From assembly GCA_011390935.1 (NCBI GenBank), contig JAABRL010000001.1, positions 141,940 to 205,939 of the forward strand: 64,000 bases of DNA. The letters are read 5' to 3'. This stretch comes from Gemmatimonas sp. (GTDB lineage Bacteria > Gemmatimonadota > Gemmatimonadetes > Gemmatimonadales > Gemmatimonadaceae). A model generated the notes under the pieces. That model ran no database searches. It had not been told where the DNA came from and was given only the letters and a program-made list of their open reading frames with translations. This document shows, in pieces, positions 21,263 to 30,059 of the stretch (position 1 is its first letter; each line of letters begins with the position of its first letter). Made by a program: the position numbers and the translations under genes.

Positions 21263-22621
21263 ATGTTCAAAAAGGTCCTGATCGCCAATCGTGGTGAGAT
21301 CGCCCTCCGCGTCATTCGGGCGTGCCGCGAGCTCGGCATTCAAACCGTTGCCGTCTATTCCGAAGCGGATCGCGAATCGCTGCACGTGCGCTTCGCCGAT
21401 GACGACGTCTGCATCGGCCCCGCGCCGAGTCGTGATTCCTACCTGCGCATTCCGCGCCTCATTGCGGCCGCGGAAATCACCGGCGCGGATGCCATCCATC
21501 CCGGGTACGGGTTCCTCGCCGAAAACGCGGAGTTCGCGGAAACGTGCGCAGCGTCCGGCATCACGTTCATTGGTCCCACGCCGGAGCAGATCCGTGTGAT
21601 GGGCGACAAGGCCTCGGCCCGTCGCGCCATGAGCGAGGTGGGTGTGCCGATCGTGCCTGGCACGCCCGGCCCGGTGGAAGATGTGGACGAGGCGCTCGGC
21701 TTTGCCCGCGATATCGGCTTTCCGGTCATCATCAAGGCGGCCGCTGGTGGCGGTGGCAAGGGCATGCGCGTCGCGCGTGATCCCGATGACTTTGCGCGCT
21801 CCTTTCAGCTCGCGCGCAGCGAGGCGCTCAGCGCCTTCGGCAATGGCGACGTGTACGTGGAGAAGTTCCTCGAGCGTCCGCGGCATGTGGAGTTCCAGGT
21901 GCTCGGCGACTCGAAGGGCAAGGTGATTCACCTTGGCGAGCGCGACTGTTCGGTGCAGCGTCGTCACCAGAAGCTCATCGAAGAAGCGCCGTGTCCCGTG
22001 ATGACGCCGGAGCTGCGTGCGGCCATGGGCGATGCCGCTGTGCGCGGTGCGCAGGCGATCAACTATGTGGGCGCCGGCACGGTGGAAATGCTGCTCGACA
22101 CCGACGGCTCGTTCTACTTCATGGAGATGAACACGCGCATTCAGGTGGAGCATCCGGTTACGGAAATGCTCACCGGCGTGGACCTCGTGAAGGAACAGAT
22201 TCGTGCCGCGGCCGGCGAGCCCCTCACCGTGAGCGAGCTGCCGATGTTCCGCGGGCATGTGATCGAGTGCCGCGTGAACGCGGAAGATCCGGCGCGCAAC
22301 TTCCAGCCGTCGCCGGGGCTCATTCACACGTTCCATCCGCCTGGTGGCCCCGGGGTGCGTGTGGATACGCACGTCTATGCGGGCTACACCGTGCCGCCGT
22401 TCTACGACTCGCTCCTGGCCAAGCTGATCGTGCAGGGGCGCGATCGTCCCGAAGCGCTGCGTCGCATGCAGATCGCGCTCGAGAGCTTTGTGGTGGAAGG
22501 CGTGACCACGACGATTCCGTTCCTCGCACGCGTGATGCAGCATCCGAACTTCATGCGCGGCGACGTGCACACCAAGTTCCTGGAGTTCGAGGGGGCTGAT
22601 CTGCTCAAGGAGCCGACCTAA
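21263..22621 (+). CDS. accC: Acetyl-CoA carboxylase biotin carboxylase subunit
   Basis: [73 protein letters not shown]. Confidence 0.97.
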   Translation: MFKKVLIANRGEIALRVIRACRELGIQTVAVYSEADRESLHVRFADDDVCIGPAPSRDSYLRIPRLIAAAEITGADAIHPGYGFLAENAEFAETCAASGITFIGPTPEQIRVMGDKASARRAMSEVGVPIVPGTPGPVEDVDEALGFARDIGFPVIIKAAAGGGGKGMRVARDPDDFARSFQLARSEALSAFGNGDVYVEKFLERPRHVEFQVLGDSKGKVIHLGERDCSVQRRHQKLIEEAPCPVMTPELRAAMGDAAVRGAQAINYVGAGTVEMLLDTDGSFYFMEMNTRIQVEHPVTEMLTGVDLVKEQIRAAAGEPLTVSELPMFRGHVIECRVNAEDPARNFQPSPGLIHTFHPPGGPGVRVDTHVYAGYTVPPFYDSLLAKLIVQGRDRPEALRRMQIALESFVVEGVTTTIPFLARVMQHPNFMRGDVHTKFLEFEGADLLKEPT

Positions 22622-23368
22622 GTGCGATTGGACGTGCTGCTCGGCGAGTCGCTTCCGACGCCCGCCGACGTGGCGGGTCGCATGGTGGTGGTGATCGATG
22701 TCTTGCGCGCGTCCACCGTCATCGTGGACGCGCTGGCGAACGGCGCGCGCGCGGTGGTGCCCTTTGCGGAGGTTGAGGAGGTGGTCAATGCCGCAAAGCG
22801 CTACGGGCGAGATGAGGTACGACTCACCGGTGAACGGCGCAGTCTGCCGATCCCCGGTTTCGATGCGGGAAACTCGCCGCTCGAGATGCGCCCCGCGTTG
22901 GTTGGCGGGCGCATTGTGCTCATGACGACGACGAACGGCACGTCCGCGCTTGCGGCGACACACGGCGCGTGGCGCGTGTTGGTGGGGGCGTTCACCAACT
23001 TCACCGTGACGGTGCAGGCGGTGGTCACCGCGATGCGCGAGGGGCGCGATGCGCTGCTCGTCTGTGCGGGGCAGGAACGTCGCTTTGCGCTCGAGGACGC
23101 CGCGTGCGCCGGCGCGATGGTTTCGCGAATCGCGCGCGGCTGTCGCACGGCGGAGCTGGGGGACGCGGCTCGTCTCGTCCGTCGAACGGCTTCGCGCTAC
23201 CTTCGGGACGTGTCGGCGCTGGCGCAGGACGCGTCGCATGCACGCGCGTTGGCCGCCGCCGGCTTCACGGACGATGTCGCGGCCTGTCTCGTGTTCGATC
23301 GCGCGCCCGTGGTGGCGACCTACTCTGACCGACAGGTGACCGGTGAGCGGATCCTCGCTCCGGCGTGA
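22622..23368 (+). CDS. comB: 2-phosphosulfolactate phosphatase family protein (ComB-like)
   Basis: VVVIDVLRASTVIVDALANGARAVVPF, LMTTTNGTSAL, LLVCAGQERRFALEDAACAGAMV. Confidence 0.85.
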   Translation: MRLDVLLGESLPTPADVAGRMVVVIDVLRASTVIVDALANGARAVVPFAEVEEVVNAAKRYGRDEVRLTGERRSLPIPGFDAGNSPLEMRPALVGGRIVLMTTTNGTSALAATHGAWRVLVGAFTNFTVTVQAVVTAMREGRDALLVCAGQERRFALEDAACAGAMVSRIARGCRTAELGDAARLVRRTASRYLRDVSALAQDASHARALAAAGFTDDVAACLVFDRAPVVATYSDRQVTGERILAPA

Positions 23369-25679
23369 ACTGAGCAGCGTCGCGCTGGCGCTGCTGGCGC
23401 TGTTTCTGGTGGGTGCGCTGCTCTTCCAGCGTCCGCCCGTGGGCGGTGCCTGCATGGACGCCACCGGCGTGTTCGGGCCGGTGGGTACTTTCGTGCGGTG
23501 CGTGCTGGTGGGCGCGGTCGGTGTGCCGGGGGCCCTGCTGGTGGCGCTGGCGTGCCTGCTGGTGGCGCTGCGGCTGGTGGGGCGCTTCGGCGGGGCGAGT
23601 ACGCAGGATGCGACGCGTGCGGCGCTCCTTGGCGCAGGCGTGGTCCTGCTGGTGCCGATAGCGATCGGGCTGGTGAACGGCGGTGCGCCCTCGGGGACGG
23701 CGAGCTCCGGCCTCTGGGGGGCGTTCATGGCGCACTACCTCCACAAGTTCCTGGGGGCGGTCGGGGCATGGATTGTGTGGTTGTTGGGGCTGAGCGCGCT
23801 CACGGTGCTCACGGTGCGCTGGAATCCGCTCCGCGTGGTGATGGCGCCGGCCAAGCCGCGTGACATCGCGGCGGGGGCACGCCCAGCGCGCCCTACGCTC
23901 GCCGAGCGACTGGCCCCCGAGCCGGAGGAGCTGCCCGCGATCGACCCCTCGCTCGCGCGCGATGTACTGCGGGAGAGCGCGACGGACGCCGCCGAGCGGG
24001 ACTTGGGTGCCAAGGGCGGGCGCAAGTCGCGCAAGCCGGTGCGTGCCGACGCGGTGACCGGCGACCTGTTCGCCGAGTCGGCGGCCGCGGACGCCGAGCG
24101 CATGTTCGAGGCGGGGGATGATGAACTCCCGCCCACGACGCTGCTCTCGCCACCGCCGGCGCGTCGCGAGGATGCCGGACGCGAGGCGCTCGACCAGGCT
24201 GGCATCAAACTCATGGCCACGCTGCGCACGTTCAAGGTGGACGGCGAGCTGGTGGGGCGCACGACCGGCCCCACGGTCACGCAGTTCGAGATCGAGCCGG
24301 CGGCCGGCATTAAAGTGCGCCAGATCGCTGCGCTCGCCGATGATCTCGCGCTCGCCATGCGCGCACCGAGCATTCGCATTGTCGCGCCGATTCCTGGGCG
24401 CGGCGCGGTGGGAGTGGAAGTGCCGAACCCGTCACCTGAAATGGTGGCGCTGCGGGAAGTGCTCGAGTCGCGGGAGTTTCAGAGCGCACGCGCCGCGCTG
24501 CCCATCGCACTCGGCAAGGATCTCGAAGGGCGCGCCGTGATCGCGGATCTGGCCAAGATGCCGCATCTGCTGATTGCCGGCGCCACGGGCAGCGGCAAGT
24601 CGGTGTGCGTGAACACGATCATCACCAGTCTCGTGTACCGACACACGCCGAGCACGCTGCGGTTCCTCATGGTGGACCCGAAGATGGTGGAGCTGAGCGT
24701 GTACAACACGCTCCCGCATTTGCGCCACAAGGTGATCACCGACAACCGCGACGCGGCGGCGGTGCTCAAGTGGGCCGTGATGGAAATGCAGGACCGATAC
24801 CGGCTGCTGGAGGCGAACGGCTGCCGCAACCTGCAGGAGTTCAACAAGCGGGCGCAGGCACACGCGGCGGGTGAGGGAGCGGCGCTGCGCAAACCGCGCT
24901 CTCCCGATGTGGCGTTCGAGGACCTCACGTACACCGGGGGCGCGCTGCCGTACATCGTAGTGGTCATCGACGAAATGGCGGACCTCATGATGACGGTGCA
25001 GGGCGAGGTGGAGACGCCGATCGCGATGCTCGCGCAGAAGGCGCGCGCGATCGGCATTCACCTCATTCTGGCCACGCAGCGGCCCAGCGTGAACGTGATC
25101 ACCGGCCTCATCAAGGCCAACTTCCCGTGTCGGATCGCGTTCCGCGTGGCGTCGCAGGTGGACAGCCGCACCATCATCGACGGGGCCGGCGCAGAGTCGC
25201 TGCTCGGCAACGGCGACATGCTGTTCATTCCGCCGGGCAAGTCGGAGGCGTCGCGATTGCAGGGGGCCTTCCTCTCGAGTGAGGAGACGGAGCAGTTGCT
25301 TGGCTGGTACGTCGCGCAGCGGGAGCGCCGATTGGCGGCCGCGAGCGGCGCAGAACTGCCCGTGCTGGACGAGCCGGACATTCTGGAGACGGTGCGGGCG
25401 CTCGATGGCCGTGACGACGACGGCGACGGTAGCGACAGCGCTGATGGCGATCGTGACAGCCGGTTCCGCGAGGCAGCCGAACTGGTGATTCAGCAGCGGC
25501 AGGGGTCCACCTCGCTGCTGCAACGGCGCATGAAGATCGGCTACGGCCGTGCGGCGCGCATCATCGACCAGCTGGAGGATGCCGGGGTGCTCTCCCCGTC
25601 CGAGGGGGCGTCCAAACCGCGCGACGTGCTGATCGGCGCGGCGGATCTCGACCGGATTTGCGGGCGTCAAGAGCGCTGA
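23343..25679 (+). CDS. ftsK: DNA translocase FtsK/SpoIIIE
   Basis: N-terminal TM segments; GRAVIADLAKMPHLLIAGATGSGKSVCVNTIITSLVYR; ATQRPSVNVITGLIKANFPCRIAFRVASQVDSRTIID; C-terminal gamma-like winged helix. Confidence 0.95.
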   Translation: MSGSSLRRELSSVALALLALFLVGALLFQRPPVGGACMDATGVFGPVGTFVRCVLVGAVGVPGALLVALACLLVALRLVGRFGGASTQDATRAALLGAGVVLLVPIAIGLVNGGAPSGTASSGLWGAFMAHYLHKFLGAVGAWIVWLLGLSALTVLTVRWNPLRVVMAPAKPRDIAAGARPARPTLAERLAPEPEELPAIDPSLARDVLRESATDAAERDLGAKGGRKSRKPVRADAVTGDLFAESAAADAERMFEAGDDELPPTTLLSPPPARREDAGREALDQAGIKLMATLRTFKVDGELVGRTTGPTVTQFEIEPAAGIKVRQIAALADDLALAMRAPSIRIVAPIPGRGAVGVEVPNPSPEMVALREVLESREFQSARAALPIALGKDLEGRAVIADLAKMPHLLIAGATGSGKSVCVNTIITSLVYRHTPSTLRFLMVDPKMVELSVYNTLPHLRHKVITDNRDAAAVLKWAVMEMQDRYRLLEANGCRNLQEFNKRAQAHAAGEGAALRKPRSPDVAFEDLTYTGGALPYIVVVIDEMADLMMTVQGEVETPIAMLAQKARAIGIHLILATQRPSVNVITGLIKANFPCRIAFRVASQVDSRTIIDGAGAESLLGNGDMLFIPPGKSEASRLQGAFLSSEETEQLLGWYVAQRERRLAAASGAELPVLDEPDILETVRALDGRDDDGDGSDSADGDRDSRFREAAELVIQQRQGSTSLLQRRMKIGYGRAARIIDQLEDAGVLSPSEGASKPRDVLIGAADLDRICGRQER

Positions 25680-25869
25680 GTAACGGATCGGCGGTGGTTT
25701 CGCCACGTATTGACGGAACGCCGTCGGATCACGATTGTTTTGCCGAGTGCGGACCGGTGTCGCCTTCTGGCCGGTTTTTACGATACGACTCTGCTTGTCC
25801 CTCCCTGATCGCCGGATCCGCGGCGACGCTCCACTTATCCGTGGTGACTCCCCCTTCTCGAGGTGTGTG

Positions 25870-28836
25870 ATGTCCCTTCGTTTCCTTCGCCGGTGTGTGA
25901 CGGCGCTTTCGATGATCGCCGGCGTGCTGGCGACGGCGTCGAGCCAGGCGCAGGCACAGGCTGGCAGCATCAGCGGACGCGTGACTGATGCCGGCACCGG
26001 TGCGCCCGTCTCGGCCGCGCAGGTCCAGGTCGCGGGTCTGACGCTCGGCACGGTGTCAGACGATGACGGCACCTACCGGATTTCGAATGTGCCGGTGGGT
26101 ACGTACACGCTGATCGTACGCCGCATCGGCTATCTCGAGCGCCGTCAGGCGGGAGTGGTGGTCACCGCGAGCGGCACCGCCACGGCGAACATCAGCATCT
26201 CCGAGAGTTCGAACATTCTCACCGCCGTGGCCGTGACGAGCACGCGCAATCAGCCGGAGAAGGTGCTCGACGCGCCCGCGCAGATCACGGTGATCTCCAG
26301 CGAGCGCATCGCCGAACGTCCCGCGGTGACGGTGACCGACAACCTGCGTGCCACGCCCGGCGTGGACATCAATCGCGGTGGCATTGCACAGGCGAACGTC
26401 GTGGCGCGCGGCTTCAACAACGCGTTCTCGGGCAGCATGCTCATGCTGCAGGACTACCGGTTTGCCGGCGTGCCGTCGCTTCGGGTGAACGTGCCGTTTC
26501 TCTTCACCGGCACGAACGACGACATCGAACGCATGGAAGTCCTGCTCGGCCCCGCCTCGGCGCTGTATGGACCGAACTCGGCCAACGGCGTGCTGCACGT
26601 GATCACGAAGTCACCGTTCACGTCACAGGGGACGACCATGAGCCTCGATGGCGGCGAGCGGTCCGTACTGCGTACCGGCATCCGTCACGCCGGCACCCTG
26701 AACGACAAGGTCGGCTACAAGGTGTCGGGCGAAGTCATGCGCGGCAACGACTGGAACTACACCGATCCGGGCGAGCCGATTCTGTTCTCGCAGTTCGCGC
26801 CGGAGGGACGTCGCGGGGAATCGAACGTGCGCAACTTCAACCTCGAGAAGTTCACCGGTGAAGCCCGCGTTGACGTACGGCCCCGTGATGGTCTCGAACT
26901 GATCTCCACGGTCGGACACACCAACGTGGGCAACGGCATCGAACTCACGGGCGCCAACGGCAGTGCGCAGATCCGCAACTGGACGTACACCAACATCCAG
27001 CAGCGAGTGCGGTGGAATCGACTGTTCGCGCAGGCGTTCATCAACATGAGCGATGCCGGTAACGACAGTGGCATATCCAGCGAGGGCACGTACCTGTTGC
27101 GCTCGGGACAGCCGATCGCCGACAAGTCGCGCGTGGCGGCCTTCCAGCTGCAGCACGGCGTCGACATGGCGGAAAACAAGCAGACGTTCACGTACGGGCT
27201 CGACTACATCTGGACGAACCCGCAGACGCTGAACACGATCAACGGTGCGAACGAGGACATCGACAACGTCACCGAGTACGGCGCCTACGTGCAGTCCACC
27301 ACCCGTCCCACCGACAAGCTCGACATCCTGCTCGCCGGCCGCTTCGACGCCAACAACGTGATCGAGGGGAACTTCTTCTCGCCGCGTGCCGCCCTCGTGT
27401 TCAAGCCGTCGGCGAATCAGAACTTCCGCGTCAGCTACAATCGCGCCTTCAGCACGCCGGCAAACTTCGCCTTCTTCCTCGACCTCATCAACGCGCCGAA
27501 TGTGGGTGGGTCGGGCTACGATGTGCGCGCGCTCGGCAACCGCCCGAAGGAAGGATGGGCGTTCCGGCAGGGATGCAGCGGGAGCGCCTTTGGCGACTAC
27601 TGCATGAAGTCGCCGCTGGTGGGCAACGGGGAGTATGTGGATGCGCGCGCCGGCTCGGCGTTCGGCCCGCTGGTCCAGCGCAACGGTACCGCGATTCAAG
27701 GGAGCATTACGCCGTCGCTGGTGGGTGCGCTGCAGCAGGCCGGTTTCCCGGCGGCGCAGGCGCAGGCCCTTGGGGGGGCCATGGCTCAGGGGCTGGTGCA
27801 GCATCTCGGTTCACGGAATCCGACGAACGCGCAGCTGCAGACGCGCGTCGCACTCCTGACCAGTGCGCTGACCAATCTCACGCCGGGTGACCTCACCAGC
27901 GTGCGTCCGCTCGAGGCCTCGTTCAACAACACGTATGAGGTTGGCTACAAGGGCGTGATCGGCAAGCGCGCCACGCTCGATGTGGCGGTGTGGCGCCAGC
28001 AGCGTGGTGACGTGGGCACGTCGGCCGCCCTCGTGACACCAAGCGTGTTCTTCAACGGACAGAATCTCGGGCAGTACATTGGTGGTGAGGTTGGCGCGTT
28101 CGTGGGACAGTTCCTCGGCCAGAACACGCCGCTTACGCCCGCCCAGATTCAGCAGCTGGCCGGCGGTATCGCCGGCGGACTTGCGCCGGCGCTGGCCGGA
28201 CAGCTCGCCCCGGCTCCGCTCGGCACCGTCACCTTCGACGGCGACATCATTCGTCCGAACGCGGTCTACGCCACGTACTTCTCGGTGGACGAGGACATCT
28301 GGGTCACCGGCATCGATGTGGGCGGCAGCTATTCCGTGACGCCTCGGGTCACGCTCGACGCCACGTTCAGCCACATGAACCGGAACGTGTTCGACGGCAT
28401 TCCGGGCGGTAACGGCCAGCCGCTCATGGCAAACTCGCCGAGGAATCGCGGCACGCTCGGCGTGCGCTTTGAAGACGGCCTGCGCGGACTTAGCGTCGAA
28501 GCGCGCGGTCGCTACTCCGAGGCCCACGAAGTGAACTCGGGCGTGTACGCCACCAACGTGGCGTTCGCGATTCCGCAGGGGAATCCCGGCTTCGTGCCGA
28601 ACGCACAGACTGGCCCCAACTTGTGCAACCCGGTTCCCGCCGGTGCCTACTGCTACGAAGGTGTGCCGGAGATCGCCCAGCTCGACCTGCAGGTCGCCAA
28701 GAAATTCAACATCGGTACGCAGCAGCTGCTCTGGTCGATCAACGCGCAGAACATCTTCGACAAGAAGGTGCGCACCTTCCCCGGAGCGCCGGAGCTGGGA
28801 CGCCTGGTGATGACGCGTCTGCAGTACACGTTCTGA
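25870..28836 (+). CDS. TonB-dependent receptor with carboxypeptidase-regulatory-like N-terminal domain
   Basis: Signal peptide, GRVTDAGTGAPVSAAQVQVAG...GTYRISNVPVGTYTLIVRRIGY, plug (TVTDNLRATPGVDINRGGIAQANVVARGFNN), C-terminal aromatic strand LGRLVMTRLQYTF. Confidence 0.93.
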   Translation: MSLRFLRRCVTALSMIAGVLATASSQAQAQAGSISGRVTDAGTGAPVSAAQVQVAGLTLGTVSDDDGTYRISNVPVGTYTLIVRRIGYLERRQAGVVVTASGTATANISISESSNILTAVAVTSTRNQPEKVLDAPAQITVISSERIAERPAVTVTDNLRATPGVDINRGGIAQANVVARGFNNAFSGSMLMLQDYRFAGVPSLRVNVPFLFTGTNDDIERMEVLLGPASALYGPNSANGVLHVITKSPFTSQGTTMSLDGGERSVLRTGIRHAGTLNDKVGYKVSGEVMRGNDWNYTDPGEPILFSQFAPEGRRGESNVRNFNLEKFTGEARVDVRPRDGLELISTVGHTNVGNGIELTGANGSAQIRNWTYTNIQQRVRWNRLFAQAFINMSDAGNDSGISSEGTYLLRSGQPIADKSRVAAFQLQHGVDMAENKQTFTYGLDYIWTNPQTLNTINGANEDIDNVTEYGAYVQSTTRPTDKLDILLAGRFDANNVIEGNFFSPRAALVFKPSANQNFRVSYNRAFSTPANFAFFLDLINAPNVGGSGYDVRALGNRPKEGWAFRQGCSGSAFGDYCMKSPLVGNGEYVDARAGSAFGPLVQRNGTAIQGSITPSLVGALQQAGFPAAQAQALGGAMAQGLVQHLGSRNPTNAQLQTRVALLTSALTNLTPGDLTSVRPLEASFNNTYEVGYKGVIGKRATLDVAVWRQQRGDVGTSAALVTPSVFFNGQNLGQYIGGEVGAFVGQFLGQNTPLTPAQIQQLAGGIAGGLAPALAGQLAPAPLGTVTFDGDIIRPNAVYATYFSVDEDIWVTGIDVGGSYSVTPRVTLDATFSHMNRNVFDGIPGGNGQPLMANSPRNRGTLGVRFEDGLRGLSVEARGRYSEAHEVNSGVYATNVAFAIPQGNPGFVPNAQTGPNLCNPVPAGAYCYEGVPEIAQLDLQVAKKFNIGTQQLLWSINAQNIFDKKVRTFPGAPELGRLVMTRLQYTF

Positions 28837-28860
28837 GATTGGCCGGTTGGTCGGCGCGGC

Positions 28861-28898
28861 GACGGGGCGACGTTCCCACAGTGGAGCGTCGCCCCGTC
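28861..28898 (+). terminator. Stem-loop downstream of TonB receptor (12-bp perfect stem, no strong T-tract)
   Basis: gacggggcgacg (28861-28872) / cgtcgccccgtc (28887-28898). Confidence 0.6.
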
Positions 28899-28924
28899 AG
28901 TCGTTCCGCTACTGTTCACGCACC

Positions 28925-29698
28925 ATGACCATCCTGCTCGACCCCCACGCACGCCCCGTCATCGGGCACCGCGGCAATCGTGCGCATTCGCCCGAGGACA
29001 CGCTCGAGTCCCTGCGAGAGGCGGTCGCGCTGGGCGTGGATGCGCTCGAGTTCGATGTGCACGTGACGCGTGACGGGATTCCGGTGCTGCACCACGATCC
29101 CACGCTCGAACGCACCACGAGCGGCCGCGGGGCGATTGCGTCGTACACGCTCGCCGAGCTCGCGCAGGTCGATGCCGGTCACCACTTCACGGCCGACGGC
29201 GGCCGCACGTTTCCGTGGCGCGATCGCGGCGTGCGCATTCCCACGCTCGATGCAGTGCTGGCCGAGTTCCCCACGCTGCCGATGATCGTGGAGTTGAAGA
29301 CACCGGCCGCGACGGAGGCAACGCGCGCGATGATTGCGCGGCATGCGGCCGAGCGGCGCGTGATCGTGGCCGGCTTCAACGCGGCGAGTGTTCGCCCGCT
29401 CGCCGGTGGGCCCATGGCGCTAGGCGCGTGCACTGCCGACCTCGTGCGCATGCTGCCTGCCGCGCTGCTCGGATTGCGAGGACCGGACGCTCCGTTCGTG
29501 GCCGCGTGCATTCCTCCCACGCACAACGGATTCCCGGTCCCGATCGGTGCGTTCGCCCGACTCATGCGCCGTCGCGGCGGGGTGGTGCATGTGTGGACGG
29601 TGAATCACGCGGCCGAGGCCGAGCGCTACTGGGCGCTCGGCGTGCAGGGGATCATCAGCGACGACCCGGCCGTCATCTTGGCCGCGCGCGATCGCTGA
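28925..29698 (+). CDS. Glycerophosphodiester phosphodiesterase
   Basis: VIGHRGNRAHSPEDTLESLREAVALGVDALEFDVHVTRDGIPVLHHDPTLERTTSGRG. Confidence 0.94.
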   Translation: MTILLDPHARPVIGHRGNRAHSPEDTLESLREAVALGVDALEFDVHVTRDGIPVLHHDPTLERTTSGRGAIASYTLAELAQVDAGHHFTADGGRTFPWRDRGVRIPTLDAVLAEFPTLPMIVELKTPAATEATRAMIARHAAERRVIVAGFNAASVRPLAGGPMALGACTADLVRMLPAALLGLRGPDAPFVAACIPPTHNGFPVPIGAFARLMRRRGGVVHVWTVNHAAEAERYWALGVQGIISDDPAVILAARDR

Positions 29699-29735
29699 TC
29701 GCCGAGGCCACGCGCCAGAGCGCCCTGCGCACGCG

Positions 29736-30059
29736 TCAGCGCTCCTCGAGCAGCCGCGCCGCGCTGCCCGAGAGCGCCCCCGCGAACAGCACGGCCACGA
29801 GCAGCAGCACCGGCGTCGGCAACGGAATCGCGGCTCCCGCCGAGGCGGCCAGCCGGCCGAACGCCGGGTGCACCACCTGATACGCCAGCAAGCCAGCCCA
29901 CGCGAGCATGGCGCCCAGCGTCGCTTCGCGCACGACCCCTGCCGAGCCGCGCCGGAGCACCGCGAAGCCCGCGCCGCACAGCGGCACGCTCCACCACCCG
30001 ATGACCCACGTGGCGGCGGCGACCACGCACGCCAGCGCGACGATACGCACGATGCTCAT
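29736..30059 (-). CDS. Hypothetical membrane protein
   Basis: 107 aa, three to four hydrophobic segments (MSIVRIVALACVVAAATWVIGWW...); ATGA overlap with the upstream acylase gene. Confidence 0.6.
   Translation of the reverse strand: MSIVRIVALACVVAAATWVIGWWSVPLCGAGFAVLRRGSAGVVREATLGAMLAWAGLLAYQVVHPAFGRLAASAGAAIPLPTPVLLLVAVLFAGALSGSAARLLEER

Noticed and set aside
19817-23728. 1303-aa antisense ORF spanning accB, pilT, accC and comB
   Set aside because: Lies opposite four well-supported genes. In high-GC DNA, antisense frames stay open because sense codons TTA, CTA and TCA are rare. His/Arg-rich translation without domain signatures.
25710-25738. TTGACG-N17-GATTGT promoter before the TonB receptor
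   Set aside because: The -10 match is poor and could arise by chance; not supported enough to list as a feature.
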